A stretch of 64,000 nucleotides of DNA. It comes from Phytoseiulus persimilis (taxonomy: Eukaryota > Arthropoda > Arachnida > Mesostigmata > Phytoseiidae). The DNA is taken from positions 50,096,001-50,160,000 of the forward strand of contig CM075101.1 of assembly GCA_037576195.1 (NCBI GenBank), given 5' to 3'. How positions within the stretch are numbered: the stretch's first letter is position 1; each line of letters opens with the position of its first letter. Shown in pieces: positions 1 to 10,176 of this stretch. The notes beneath the pieces were generated by a model, which was not told the origin of the DNA, did not search any database, and saw only the letters and a program-made list of their open reading frames with translations. Made by a program: the position numbers and the translations under genes.

Positions 1-321
1 TCTGAGCATGCGCGGTTCGAAGGATCGGGACCGATTCCGCCATGTCTCTTCCTGAGATCTAGCCGTGATCATACCTGACTTCATCCTTCACAGACGTTTC
101 TGGTTCACGGAAAGCTTCGGAAACCACGTTCCTCATCCGTCTTCTATATCAATCCTTATCACATGCTTTCCATATTGACGATGCACGCGAGGAGGGCTCG
201 CGAATAACAACAAACCAGTCTTCCAAAACCTTGCTGCTCATGAGGGCACATTCATACAACGCTACCCACGATCTGTTCCTCTCGTCGCACATCAGACAAA
301 ATGAATGGATTTGTTTAATTA

Positions 322-1949
322 TCATTGAGCTTCTTGTTCCAATGCTTGGATCACGTTGACGGCGGCCTCCTTATCGGTATCTTTCTCACCAGAAGAGCGC
401 ATAATTTTCTTGTGGCACATCGGGCATTTGGCTTGACTGTAAAGCCATTTCCGAAGACAGTTCCTGTGGAACACATGACTGCAGGGCGTGATGCACACGC
501 CACCGAGCTCCGACAGGGATTGGTAGCATATGGGGCACACATCGCTACACTCGAAGATCTCTTGAGTCGTCGCATTGGCCCAGGCCAACGTTTTCATCGA
601 GGCCTCGTGCCGCAGGAGAAACGACCGCCATCCGGCCTGCATCCTCTGGTACACATTGAAGTACGTGTGGATGAGAAGTATCAACACGTTAGCAAAGTTC
701 CACTTGCCGAAAGTGTTCTCGTAAACGCCGGCGGCCACGACGCACAGCGCAACGATGAATTCTAGCGCCTTGATGATGCCACGAGCATAGTACACGACGT
801 CGTCGAGGTCCGTCGTGCCGTCGTTGACCGAGCCGTCGTATACGAACAGACAGTGCACCGTAAGTGTTCCGAATACCCGGACCGAGGTAAGGATGCATGT
901 TCCTATTACCATCAGGATCCAAAAATCCAGCGGGAAGGCGCCTGCCAGCTTGGCCGTTAGGTACAAAGGCATTGTGAAGAGCACGAGACACACCGCCAAC
1001 GCTTTTATGTGTCTCAAGCCGATCCATGACCTGGAGGCGCTCAGGCTCAGAATCACTGGTTCGGTGATTTCGAGAACACTTTGTAGGAGCGACGACACGA
1101 CCACGAACAATATTACAAGGAGTCCGCTTGGCCGCATCGCCGTCGGTAATTCCATGAGTCCTGTTTGAACCCCCAAGACGAACATCATTGCGCCCTGCGC
1201 CCAGCCCGAGTGCATGGGCGTGCCCCCCTGCTCAGCGCCGATCAGAACCGTCGTACCCTGAATGGTTCCATATGCTACATATGATACAACTACCGCGGTC
1301 GCCAGCACGTTGAGTGGCGTAACGCACACTGAGGCGCAACATTGTAGAGTGAACTGCAGAACGTTCGAGGAGTGCTCGTCGTTCAGGTGGAGGTCGACGC
1401 CGCTAGCTGCGAAGTTTATGATCCAGTAGACGACGTAATTCGGTGCGGAGAAGGCGTTTTCGTAGAGGAATGTTATCACCGTGAACGGGTCTATCGTGTC
1501 CAGAACGTCGATCGCCCTGAATCTCATTTTTCGCACAGCTTTCTTCATATCTTCCCACCGGTAGAAGAGATACAGCCATCCAGCGGAGACGAGCAGGACA
1601 TCAGTGGCTAACTGTGCTGTGGGTAGCGATTTTATGGGAATTTCAAGTAATCGAGCCACGATGGGGAGCATGTACACACTCGCGACTAGCTGCCAATAGC
1701 GAGGAATGTCAAGAACAGTTTGTATCACGACCGAAAATAGAAAATGTGTGAGCAGCCCGGTGAAATGCAAGGGAAAATTCTCCAGGACGTCACAATTTGG
1801 ATTCTCGCTGCATCTGCCGACCTCGGTGGAAACGTAGTACTCGCTGATGAAGTGCGAGAATATCAAGAGAACCATGGCCAAAGCGTGTCCGTAAAGCGCG
1901 TGGAGTACCGTTGTAGGCAGAAACAGAATCATGAACGCGTTGAGAAACA
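322..1949 (-). CDS. RNF139: RNF139/TRC8-like multi-pass membrane RING-H2 E3 ubiquitin ligase, large 3' exon (5' end missing)
   Basis: One long exon encodes about 542 residues. The first 400 or so are rich in hydrophobic segments, as in the TRC8 N-terminal membrane domain. The C-terminus carries a RING-H2 finger: CPIC, then a Cys and two His in PCSHVFH, then C in RNC, then CPMC. The stretch CLRKWLY followed by CPMCH is typical of RNF139/RNF145. These are ER-membrane ubiquitin ligases linked to sterol control and ER-associated degradation. The stop is TGA at 322-324. The exon opens at 1949 after an acceptor (minus-strand TTTCAG) with two bases of a split codon, so a short first exon lies upstream and was not identified. 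RNF139 proteins are usually around 660 residues, so some N-terminal sequence is absent. RNF145 is the main alternative. Confidence 0.85.
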
Positions 1950-3650
1950 CTGAAATTGAACCGAAGTCAAAATTATAGCCTCGGATAGGAAATGACCCTG
2001 GAGGACGTGATGGTTCGAGGGCACGGTTAGGAGCTCATGGGAGCTTTGGAACTCATCTGCTGGTGCAAGAACGCCACATCACGGTCCGACTGTCGTCTTG
2101 GAACACTCACCAACGTTAGTGTGGATCCACGCATAAACGGATTCGGAGCTCAACATGCTGAGCGGAGGTTGACTCCTCGCGTTCCGATACCATTGGTCTA
2201 CGAGGAACAAAGCTGGAACTCTCATGGTTGAATCCAGGCCTATTTCGAAGGCGTTCAGTAGTTTGCCCATATTTCCCCTCCGGTCCGACTGTAACACCAA
2301 CGGCCCTCAATGAGAATTCGCGTCCACGCGGGAAGACGGAGTTTTTCTGCTCGATATGACGGATCACCCAATATTCATCCCATGCCCTGGCATGCAACAG
2401 ACTCATTTCGAGAGTGCTGAAGAAGACGAAACCTTGAGAAATCCAGCAAGTGACAAGGATCCATTTCCGGGCAAGGTCTGTACAGCCTTGCGATGCTGAA
2501 TTCTGTATTCGAGTGCTCAGGACGACTCCTATTTCGGAGGAAGGATCTCTGACCAAGCTAGTCTCCGAGGAAGTTGGTATTTTTTTTCAGCTTGTCTCGG
2601 ATGAATTCCGCACGAGGACGTCATCGGCGAAGTCGGGTTGCTCACGTGAGCAGTCGCGAGCTTCATATTCAGAAGAGGAAACGGATGGAAAATTATGCCG
2701 AGTCATCCAATAGCTCTCGTGGTGACGTTCCTCCTCAAGGAGTAGATTTTGAAAAGATTTTCATATCTCAATCCCGCGACTGCCGGAGCAAGCGCATCAT
2801 GTACACAACTAATACGCATCGGAAATGTTATCAAGGCAACTCCATTCTTCCGAAGTACAGACATACAAAGCTTCGCGACGGAAAGAAACTCAGGACATGG
2901 CAGTTTTCTCCTGACTAGATCGCTGACAGGGCCGAACCACCTTGGGATATCGAGGCATTATATGTATTTTCACGTGACAATTCATGGTTGTACACGCACC
3001 TGATGCTCGCAGGTCGCAGGGATTGTCTCAATAATCTGTCTCGAGTCCTCAACGTAAGCTGAAGCTGAATCTTGAGTAACACATGATGGGTTTGGAGTGC
3101 TTGCTCGCGATCCCGAGCATTCAGATTTCGCCGCGGCACAACCAGTGAGGGAGGAGGTTCACGATTGCTGCTGCTCTGTGAGAGAGATTTTCACCTAACA
3201 TCCGTCGATGATCTTGCTGCTTGCGCCGGGTCCAGCGCAGAGGCGGCTCTTCGATGCATTTCGACTGGCAGGACGTTTTGGATATGACAGTCTCCCCATC
3301 CGTGAAACGCCGAGTGCCTCTCAGCAGCCGATAGCTGCAGCTGTTTGCAGCTAGTTCCCGGCAGATATCAGTGGGAATGGAAATTCCGGGATGGAGGCAT
3401 AGCGTTCCAAAGGAATGGGGCAACGTATGCTAAGAATTCCATTCCAGAGGAACGCGATGTCGCCTGATGGGAAGAGCCGTTCTAAAGAGACGAGCCGACG
3501 AAGACGGTGAAAATGTCTGCGTTCGAGCTGAAGATGGAGATACTGATGATCATTGTGATCTCTGCTGAGCGACGAATCGGCAATGGGGCTTGCGAGAAGC
3601 ACATCACCGTTTCTGCCATCTCTATTCGATTGTAAACTCTATCCGATGGA
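1950..3650. other. No gene recognised
   Basis: The stretch should hold the 5' exon of the RING ligase gene on the minus strand, but no exon could be fixed. Open frames of 70-150 codons overlap on both strands without a consistent splice pattern or recognisable motif. Confidence 0.4.
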
Positions 3651-4374
3651 ATGCAGGTTCGAAACAAGAAACGAGTTCGCAATATTGCCGCCCCAAGGCT
3701 GAGCCAGGCTGCCACCCCTTGCAGCGGCGATTCGCCGCCGGTATCCTCGTCGCAAGGAGCTGCAGAGTCGTGTTCTCTGTCGGCGGGGGACGCGCTGTCG
3801 TTTTCAGGTGGGCTCGTTGTGAGGAGCGGTTTGAAAATGTTAATCGGGAGTTAGAAGGAATTTTGTACCTGAGTTGTCTGTCTATCGAGAGGCCGGATGA
3901 GCGAAAACAGCTTAGAGGAAATAGATGGGTCGTTCGCCGTTCTTTCATTACTAAAAAGATTGGACGAGTACCAACAGGTGTTTCCTCCAGAACCGACAGT
4001 TGGCTTCCCGTTTTTAAGAAGACCTCGACGGATTCCCCATTCATGCAATACTGGAGGACGCCACCCGAAAACACCGGGCCCGCTGTATCAGCGAACCACG
4101 GAGAAGGCGAATACGATTTCATCCGGAGTCGGAACTCTCGTTGCGCGTCTATCAGCGTACGTACGAGGATCTGCTTCCCTCGTGGAGCTGCTGTGTTCAA
4201 AAATCTGCTGCTCACGGAATATCATCCCGTCAAAACTATGCCCGCCAAGGCTATGGTGAACCCGACTCTGCTCGGAACCCATGGTTACCGAATTCCTGCA
4301 CGGTCAAGTATATGCGGGTCCCGATTGCTGACTCTCAGCTAGAGGTCCACGTTGGGTTTTCTATCTCGGGTTGA
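3651..4374 (+). CDS. Hypothetical three-exon gene, about 153 residues
   Basis: The proposed exons are 3651-3807, 3892-4160 and 4339-4374, with matching phases (1, then 0) and a TGA stop. The first donor is GTGGGC, the second GTACGA; the last acceptor follows CTCTCAG. The product starts MQVRNKKRV, has a Ser/Pro/Ala-rich first part, then an acidic stretch (SENSLEEIDGSF) and a basic Pro-rich part. No known domain is recognised. Longer unspliced frames exist here on both strands (3590-4342 plus, 3622-4215 minus), but their composition is dominated by Arg, Ser and Cys and looks like shadow reading. The model is inferred from splice logic alone; the middle acceptor (CGAGAG) is weak and an upstream start is possible. 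Confidence 0.4.
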
Positions 4375-5267
4375 GGCCATTTCCACAAATTGCCAGTAGT
4401 CGGGGAGGGGGGGGGGCAAGCGCCGGCGTTGAGTCGTCGCGGGATAGCGCTACAACGGTAAAACGGTATGCAAGTTCTGTTGAAAACTTCTCCTTCGGTT
4501 CACTGGATGTCGTTGCATTCGAAGATAGCGTACTCCATCGCTCCATTGTGAACCCCATATCTTGGACAAGATTTGTGTAATCCAGAGTTCATCTTGTGGG
4601 CTCTGGTCGGCAACAGTGTTTTGGGTCAGAGCTCCGGTGACTCAAGAAGTGTGTTTTGTTTCCATAATTTTGGTACGTTTAAGTTTTGTTTCCCATGAGC
4701 TTCAGCACCCTCAGAATGCTATTCGGCCCATCCTACCGCTGTCACAATTGAACAAAGCTGCTGTTTTACCTAAGGTGTCTTCCGGCCGCTTCTCTGCAAC
4801 TCATTGACGCAGTGGTTCCCTCAGTGAGGGGCTATGCCTCTCCAGGGAGGATATCCACGAGGAAAACCCTGGCCGATTTGCAATCTTTTTCAATGAAGAA
4901 AGCGCGACGAAAATAAGAATCGAAAGGCACCACTTCGAAGTCACGTTTCCGTACCACAGGCTTTGGCTACGATTTGGACTGAGCGAGCAGCCATACTCAT
5001 GGTTCGCTTTTCTTTGTTCCTCATATTCAAACGAAACAGATTTGATGAGCTCGTCAACCTCTTTCTCGATTTCAGCTTTCGGGCTTTAAAGCTCATAGGA
5101 ACGCAATTGCTTTGCTCGTAGGATTGCTGTGACCTCATCTTTTTCGTGAGAGGCTATTTTTCACAATCGGGATTTCGCTCGAGCTCCAGACTACATTCGA
5201 CTCAGCGAGGGCTTCTTACGGCATTTCTTGGACAAATTTTTGGAGTCTGCGTCCAAACTTAGTCCAG
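4375..5267. other. No gene recognised; short G-run
   Basis: A run of about ten G lies near 4407-4417. Otherwise only short overlapping frames occur, and nothing in them could be supported as coding. Confidence 0.4.
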
Positions 5268-6107
5268 TTAGACATCGATTTCTGGGGGATCATCAACAAG
5301 AGCCAAACGCGATCTCGTCCCTGACATGCTCTCGTCTTCAGAAAGTGCGACGGTTGGTGTAATAAATGTCTCGAGGCGACTCCCAGCCGCCTCTGCTGCT
5401 GAGGGAAGGAAGGGGGAATAGCAAAGAAGTCCGGGAACCACAGCACGTACGTCCAAGAAAGGTCTCTGCGTACCTCTGGCGAACCTAGAAGCCATTCAAA
5501 CTTAGCTTCGAAATCTACCAGAGACACTACGAAAATACGAAATACCAGCGTGCGCCGGACGGATGCCGCGTCCTTCAGCTGGACCTCCTGAGTTCGTCTG
5601 CACTCTGTACGTTTGAAACTGTGAACGAACGAACGATTCCGGGAGGCTTCTGGCCGGGTCAGCCTAAAAAAGGGGCTTGCGCTCCAAGTTTTGCGGCAAG
5701 TTTTAGAGGTCAGAGATGAGTTCTGCATTCTTGGACAAAGCGTTCGCGTGCGATGCTGGAATTCATCATTCTTCCCGCCACAAGATGACGGAGAATTGTT
5801 GCCTCTGAGATGACGCGAATGATTCTTGCTTCCCTGGAGTTTCTCAAGGAAGTCCGTGCCTTCCCGATTCAGATGACAGATGATGATAGCGGGCAGGCGA
5901 CGTAAGGGATTTCGTGAACGGTGACGATTCAACAGGGATGGAGACACCATCATGATTTTCTTTTTCAAGCGCCCGGAGGCTGTCGTCTGCCATGAGAATG
6001 CGTTCAGCCCGAGGAGACAAGGACAAAGAACGCGTGTTCGAGTGCCGCCACAGACACGAGAGCCGATAGGAAGAACTATTATCCCCACAGGAAATTTTGC
6101 GCTGCAT
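5268..6107 (-). CDS. Hypothetical four-exon protein, about 186 residues
   Basis: The proposed exons, 5' to 3' on the minus strand, are 5878-6107, 5737-5833, 5485-5587 and 5268-5398. Their phases (2, 0, 1) join into one frame. The last acceptor has a strong pyrimidine tract ending CCCTCAG. The product may start MQRKISCGD at 6107 or MADDSLRALEKE at 5993. The middle is basic and helical-looking (ARIIRVISEATILRHL, then LVDFEAKFEWLL), and it ends with an acidic tail, VDDPPEIDV. No family is recognised. An uninterrupted 315-codon frame also covers 5216-6163, but it is Arg/Ser/Cys-rich and passes straight through the best acceptor, so the spliced model is preferred. The donors GTCCAA and GTTCGC are weak, which limits confidence. 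Confidence 0.42.
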
Positions 6108-6397
6108 CGGACGCCTATCCTACGAGCTGAAAGTTTCATGCTCTGGAAAAGCAAGCACTTCAAAGTTCTGGTCGGCTGGTGAGTTGCTTTGGCGAAGCTG
6201 AATTCAGGGCTGGATCGGTATAGCGGAATTAGTGCGCGAAAAGCTCATTCGGCGGCGGGAGCAGAACACGCCGGCTTCCCTCCAGTCACGGGTTCATGTT
6301 GTACGCAAAGGCTCATTTCAAACTCTCCGGGGACTCGGGAAGATAATATTTGACGAAAACGCTCCGTTACGGCTATAATCCGACGTGACGAAATTCG

Positions 6398-6657
6398 ATG
6401 AGAGCGTCGACTCTGTTCCCTGCCGCCTGAGATCTCCGATCAATGGACTAACGAAGCCTTTTCTCAGGGGTGTGGCAACCGTCCTCGGAATCGGATCATT
6501 CATCCTAGCTCGGGACGCAGTTATTTCTCAGCGTCATGAAGCTATGAAAAGTAGAGAGCGGATGAAACGAGCCAACGAAGGAGACTACGAATCCAGCCAA
6601 AGGAACTTCGGCGAGAAAACCTCGGCAGCGAATGTGTCGGAGCCCTCGAAACGTTGA
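6398..6657 (+). CDS. Small single-pass membrane protein, about 69 residues
   Basis: The second exon, 6468-6657, follows CTTTTCTCAG and encodes a hydrophobic segment (GVATVLGIGSFILA) and then a charged, soluble tail (AMKSRERMKRANEGDY). An open frame without a usable ATG continues upstream of the acceptor, so a first exon is needed. ATG at 6398-6414 (MRAST) joins in phase through a weak donor, GTTCCC, giving an intron of about 53 bases. It lies 74 bases upstream of the TIM10 start on the same strand. One helix plus a basic tail would suit a small mitochondrial or ER membrane protein, but that is inference and no family is claimed. Confidence 0.45.
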
Positions 6658-6731
6658 ATCCGGAGACTCGCTACTTTAAATCGGAGAGAACGACTTATAA
6701 AGTTACGAACTGAGTTCACATTCAGTTGAAA

Positions 6732-7131
6732 ATGGCGGCGGGCATGCAACTGGATCCCTCGAAGATAGCCTTGGCGCAGGAACTAGAGATCGAGATGATG
6801 ACCGATCTGTACAACCGGTTGGTGACTTCTCCATCTCCAAGCTCGATAGTCGCTAGTTTCCGACGTCCGGAATTGTATGGCATTTATGAACACCATATTG
6901 TTCATTTTCTCTTGCAGAATGACGAACGTTTGTCAGCGGAAGTGCATCCCAACCAAATACCGTGACGGGGATCTCACAAAAGGCGAATCTGTCTGCCTCG
7001 ATCGTTGTGTTGCGAAGTTTTTGGACACTCATGAGCGAATCGGCAAGAAACTCCTTTCGGTTCCAGCGCCAGACGAGGAGGTCATGAAGAACATGCAACA
7101 ACAGCAGGATGCTGCAGCAGGGGGATCATAA
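6732..7131 (+). CDS. TIMM10: Mitochondrial import chaperone TIM10
   Basis: Two exons, 6732-6817 and 6918-7131, give 99 residues. The twin CX3C motifs of small TIM proteins are present: CQRKC and CLDRC, flanked by conserved text such as GESVCLDRC and the helix [12 protein letters not shown]10 forms a hexamer with TIM9 in the intermembrane space and escorts carrier precursors to the inner membrane. The splice joins CG to A to restore Arg before MTNVCQRKC. The donor is the unusual GTTGGT; the acceptor follows TCTTGCAG. The start is the ATG at 6732, just after an in-frame TTG. The C-terminal tail is Gln/Ala-rich and not conserved in the family. Length fits the usual 90 or so residues. Confidence 0.95.
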
Positions 7132-7162
7132 TGGCAGTGTTTGGTAGAAACTAGTTCTGGAG

Positions 7163-7168
7163 AATAAA
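7163..7168 (+). terminator. AATAAA poly(A) signal of TIM10
   Basis: A canonical AATAAA lies 31 bases after the TIM10 stop codon and fits the 3' end of that transcript. Confidence 0.7.
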
Positions 7169-7989
7169 ACTGATTCTTGGGAAACGGTGCCTACTGCCAC
7201 AGCGATAGGATTTTCTATTTTCTCCCTCTAGGAGCTTCGCACCTCAATTATAGGAATAGCTCAGCACTCTGGAGACAAAACCCCGCATAGACGACTAATC
7301 AACGAACCACGGTCGGAGAATGGGTCTTGAATGCACATTTTTCTTTGCATCTCATGACTCGTTACTCCAGGCAGCAGACAGGGCCGTTGCCTACTCCAAT
7401 TTTCGAATTCGATTTGGAGACGACGCATCTCGGAGAAGAAAGCTCCTCGAATGACCCCTACGGAAGCCAATCATAAACAGTAGGCTCGGTGTCGGATGTG
7501 AGTGAGTTCTCTACAGACGATTTCCGCGAAGAATATCAAGTCCATGACCGGAATATCAAGAATACCATCTTTAGCGTCGATCGACAGCGATTATCTTCGG
7601 GGAACCGACTGAACCTCAGTCTCTCCCTTCGGAGTTCGCTTGTCAGGAATCATAATACCCCCTGCGGCGTTTCTCAAAAAGTTTCGGGTGAACAAGGGAG
7701 AGTCCCCTTCATTCAGCTCAGTGACGTCTTTGTCCTAGGGGTGCTTCGACTGACGAGAGAGAGGATCACCGTCGAATAACAGAATCTAAGGAGGCGAGAC
7801 CGTTTACCGCTCCACCCTGTGGGTGTCTTTCCAGATTCCGTTCTCTGTCATCGACGACACTCCTTCTTTAGAACGCACACTCGTCGAGTGAAACCCGGAA
7901 AAAGAAGTCGGAACAGCCCTATTCATCAGTGGATCGGCAAGTATCATGTCGGACACATTGCTTATCGTTTCCGTTTGTCTTCTCACAAG

Positions 7990-8560
7990 ACACGAGATAT
8001 CAAACGAGGAACCAGTGAAAACAGCCGTCGAATGCTGAGTTCCTCTAGCCAAGTTACAAATGAGACCGCTCGTGTTAGCAGGGCCGTAATAGAACTTAGC
8101 TTCTCTAACTGCAATGTTATCACTGGAAGCGGAGGATCTCTGTATTCTTCCGCTAATTGTTCGGGACCGCAAGTTACGCCATGAAGAGACTTCTGGAGTT
8201 TATCAGATGTGTCTCCCGACCGCACAGACCGATTGCGCTCGCGGATCAAAGCCACGAAATGGCTGCTTGTCGAATTACCATGTGTACGTGGTAACAACTG
8301 AACATCAATCTAGCGACCAGCAAAATATCTCACTTGAACGCAGTGCAGGGAATATGAGCCACCGTGATGGTTGAGTTCCTGCATCCATCGAGCGAAATGA
8401 ACCTCAGAGAAGGCGGAACCTGGCAGGAACGAGCTGATATGAGATGACGTGGCATCCGACAGAATATGATGTGTCAGCTAGTTTAGGAGCTCAATGGAGC
8501 AGAATGGGAGGGTCTTCTCACAGGTTAGAGGTCTGGAAGGTCTCCAAATGGAGAAGCAAA
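7990..8560 (-). repeat. Tandem duplication, copy 1 (diverged)
   Basis: On the minus strand the translated text around 8150-8230 (KLQKSLHGV, then CGPEQLAEEYRD) matches the copy near 9600-9690 (QLSKSLHNV, then DPECLPEESRA). A second shared block, LEELSIRRLF, lies just downstream. At DNA level GTGTCAGCTA near 8471 and a following GGAGAAGCAA near 8550 recur about 1.5 kb later. Neither copy keeps one clear reading frame, so this looks like a decayed gene or element. Confidence 0.55.
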
Positions 8561-8579
8561 GGGTGGTATAAAGTTTTCC

Positions 8580-9062
8580 TTAGAAACGGTGTATCCTCGA
8601 GGTGATTCCGGGGTCGATCTGATCGTACTTTCGGCGCTCCATGCAGGTTATTCCAGGGTCGACTTCCTCACCCCCTTGGTATGCCACTGGTCTGTCTATA
8701 CTAGCAGTTGAACTTCGTGGAGTTGAAGCCGTTTGAGATGGGCTGGGAGACTTCAACTTGTATGGTGGATTTATCTCCCCTAGGCGGGTATGATCAACCA
8801 TCTGGTATGGGTATCCCAGAGTCGTGGTCGCTAATCGGCGAGACCTTCTCGTGACAAGCCGGAAAATGATGCGCTCAGGGAGAAAAGGACGGGTAGGTAG
8901 CGACTCGCTGGCCGCCTCGTTCCCTCCCGGTACACAACCTGCGAGCAGACTTTTGCTACATCCAACTATTCCGAACCACAGCCCGTGTATCTCTCGCTCA
9001 ACACCACTCAGAGACGCCCCTGAGACGAGCTCGGAATCAAGTATTTGTCCCGAAATTCTCAC
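8580..9062 (-). CDS. Unassigned 160-codon open frame
   Basis: An uninterrupted minus-strand frame lies between the two duplicated blocks. The C-terminal half has a short internal repeat (VDPGIT, then IDPGIT ten or so residues later) and a Ser/Thr/Pro-rich segment. No domain is recognised and no splice context was found. It may be chance or part of the decayed duplicated unit. Confidence 0.2.
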   Translation of the reverse strand: MRISGQILDSELVSGASLSGVEREIHGLWFGIVGCSKSLLAGCVPGGNEAASESLPTRPFLPERIIFRLVTRRSRRLATTTLGYPYQMVDHTRLGEINPPYKLKSPSPSQTASTPRSSTASIDRPVAYQGGEEVDPGITCMERRKYDQIDPGITSRIHRF

Positions 9063-9429
9063 GATTAACTTTAGTTCCCCAAATGACTCGCAGCTCGGAC
9101 AAGTTGTTCTCCTCAGTGTGGGTGAAGGAGTGACGCGGGGAGAGGGCTCGGTAGATCAGAGTCTCTTACTATCAACTATGGGATACCCGCGTCTACACTG
9201 AGACCCAGGGATCACCTCCGATGAGCGGTCGATAGATGAAGCATTTGAGAGCACATAAATGTTTATTGGAACATCTCTCGCTTTCCATTTGATGACCCGA
9301 TTCCCAGGCTGTATCATTTTTAGCGGATGCTGATGATCAATCATCTAAGTGCATACCGGCACGCAGACACTCCTTCCAGACACATTCTCCATCGGCTCTT
9401 TCGTCATTTCGTCGGGTCGAAGTGAACTG

Positions 9430-10083
9430 CTCGGAGAAGTTGTGAAAATTTTGCGTGGAATCAAAAAGTTCCGCGGGTATTCCAAACAAGTAATGAATTG
9501 AAAGCTCCTCGAGCTTCGCGAAAAATGTCCTCGACGATTGAATCATTCGTTTCTTGCACTTTCACTCTGCAGAGTTTCAACTGATATCAGTAGAGCTCGG
9601 GATTCCTCTGGAAGACATTCGGGATCGCGGGACACGTTATGGAGGGACTTCGAAAGTTGCCCAAGTATTCTCTTCGACTGCAAAGAAGGACGCCGGTCGT
9701 GGATTCCATAGGCGACATGGAAAGACATTTTGGTCGAGGGAAGCTAGTCAAATCTGAGGCAGGCTTCAGAAGCAAGTGATTCGAGTATCTTCACCCTGGT
9801 CGTGTCTGGATCGTGTGTAGCATCTATCGTCGAAAGGAGGGCTGAATGAGGCAAGTGTGACGTAAAGTGAAAGCCGCTGGCGGGTGCGTCGGAAGTAGCA
9901 AAGAAAATCTCTCGTTTGTGATAGGACTAGTTTCGGAAGCGAAGAAATGCTACAAACGTGCGTTCCTGAACCGAGTGCATCTTGCAAACCCAATGTGTCA
10001 GCTAAGTAGGGAACTCACTGGAGCAGGATCGGGGTGTTCTATCGCAGAAAGGATCTGACGGTTCTCTAAATGGAGAAGCAAGG
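9430..10083 (-). repeat. Tandem duplication, copy 2 (diverged)
   Basis: This is the partner of the block at 7990-8560, offset by roughly 1.46-1.52 kb. The LEELSIHYLF block lies at about 9480-9520, the KSLHNV block near 9630-9690, and the GTGTCAGCTAAG / GGAGAAGCAA pair at 9995-10080. The changing offset shows that indels built up after the duplication. Confidence 0.55.
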
Positions 10084-10176
10084 AATCGAGTGAGTTTGAC
10101 TCCAATGAAAGCGTTGGTGGTCGTGATCATGAAGACTGCCTCGTCACTCCCGATATTCTCGTTCACAATCAAGTGG

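Noticed and set aside
3590..4342. 250-codon plus-strand frame and overlapping 197-codon minus-strand frame
   Set aside because: Both look like shadow readings of the spliced frame at 3651-4374: biased composition and no recognisable features.
5216..6163. 315-codon open frame on the minus strand
   Set aside because: It is rich in Arg, Ser and Cys, matches no domain, and runs through a strong acceptor. Other frames in the same span give a phase-consistent four-exon model.
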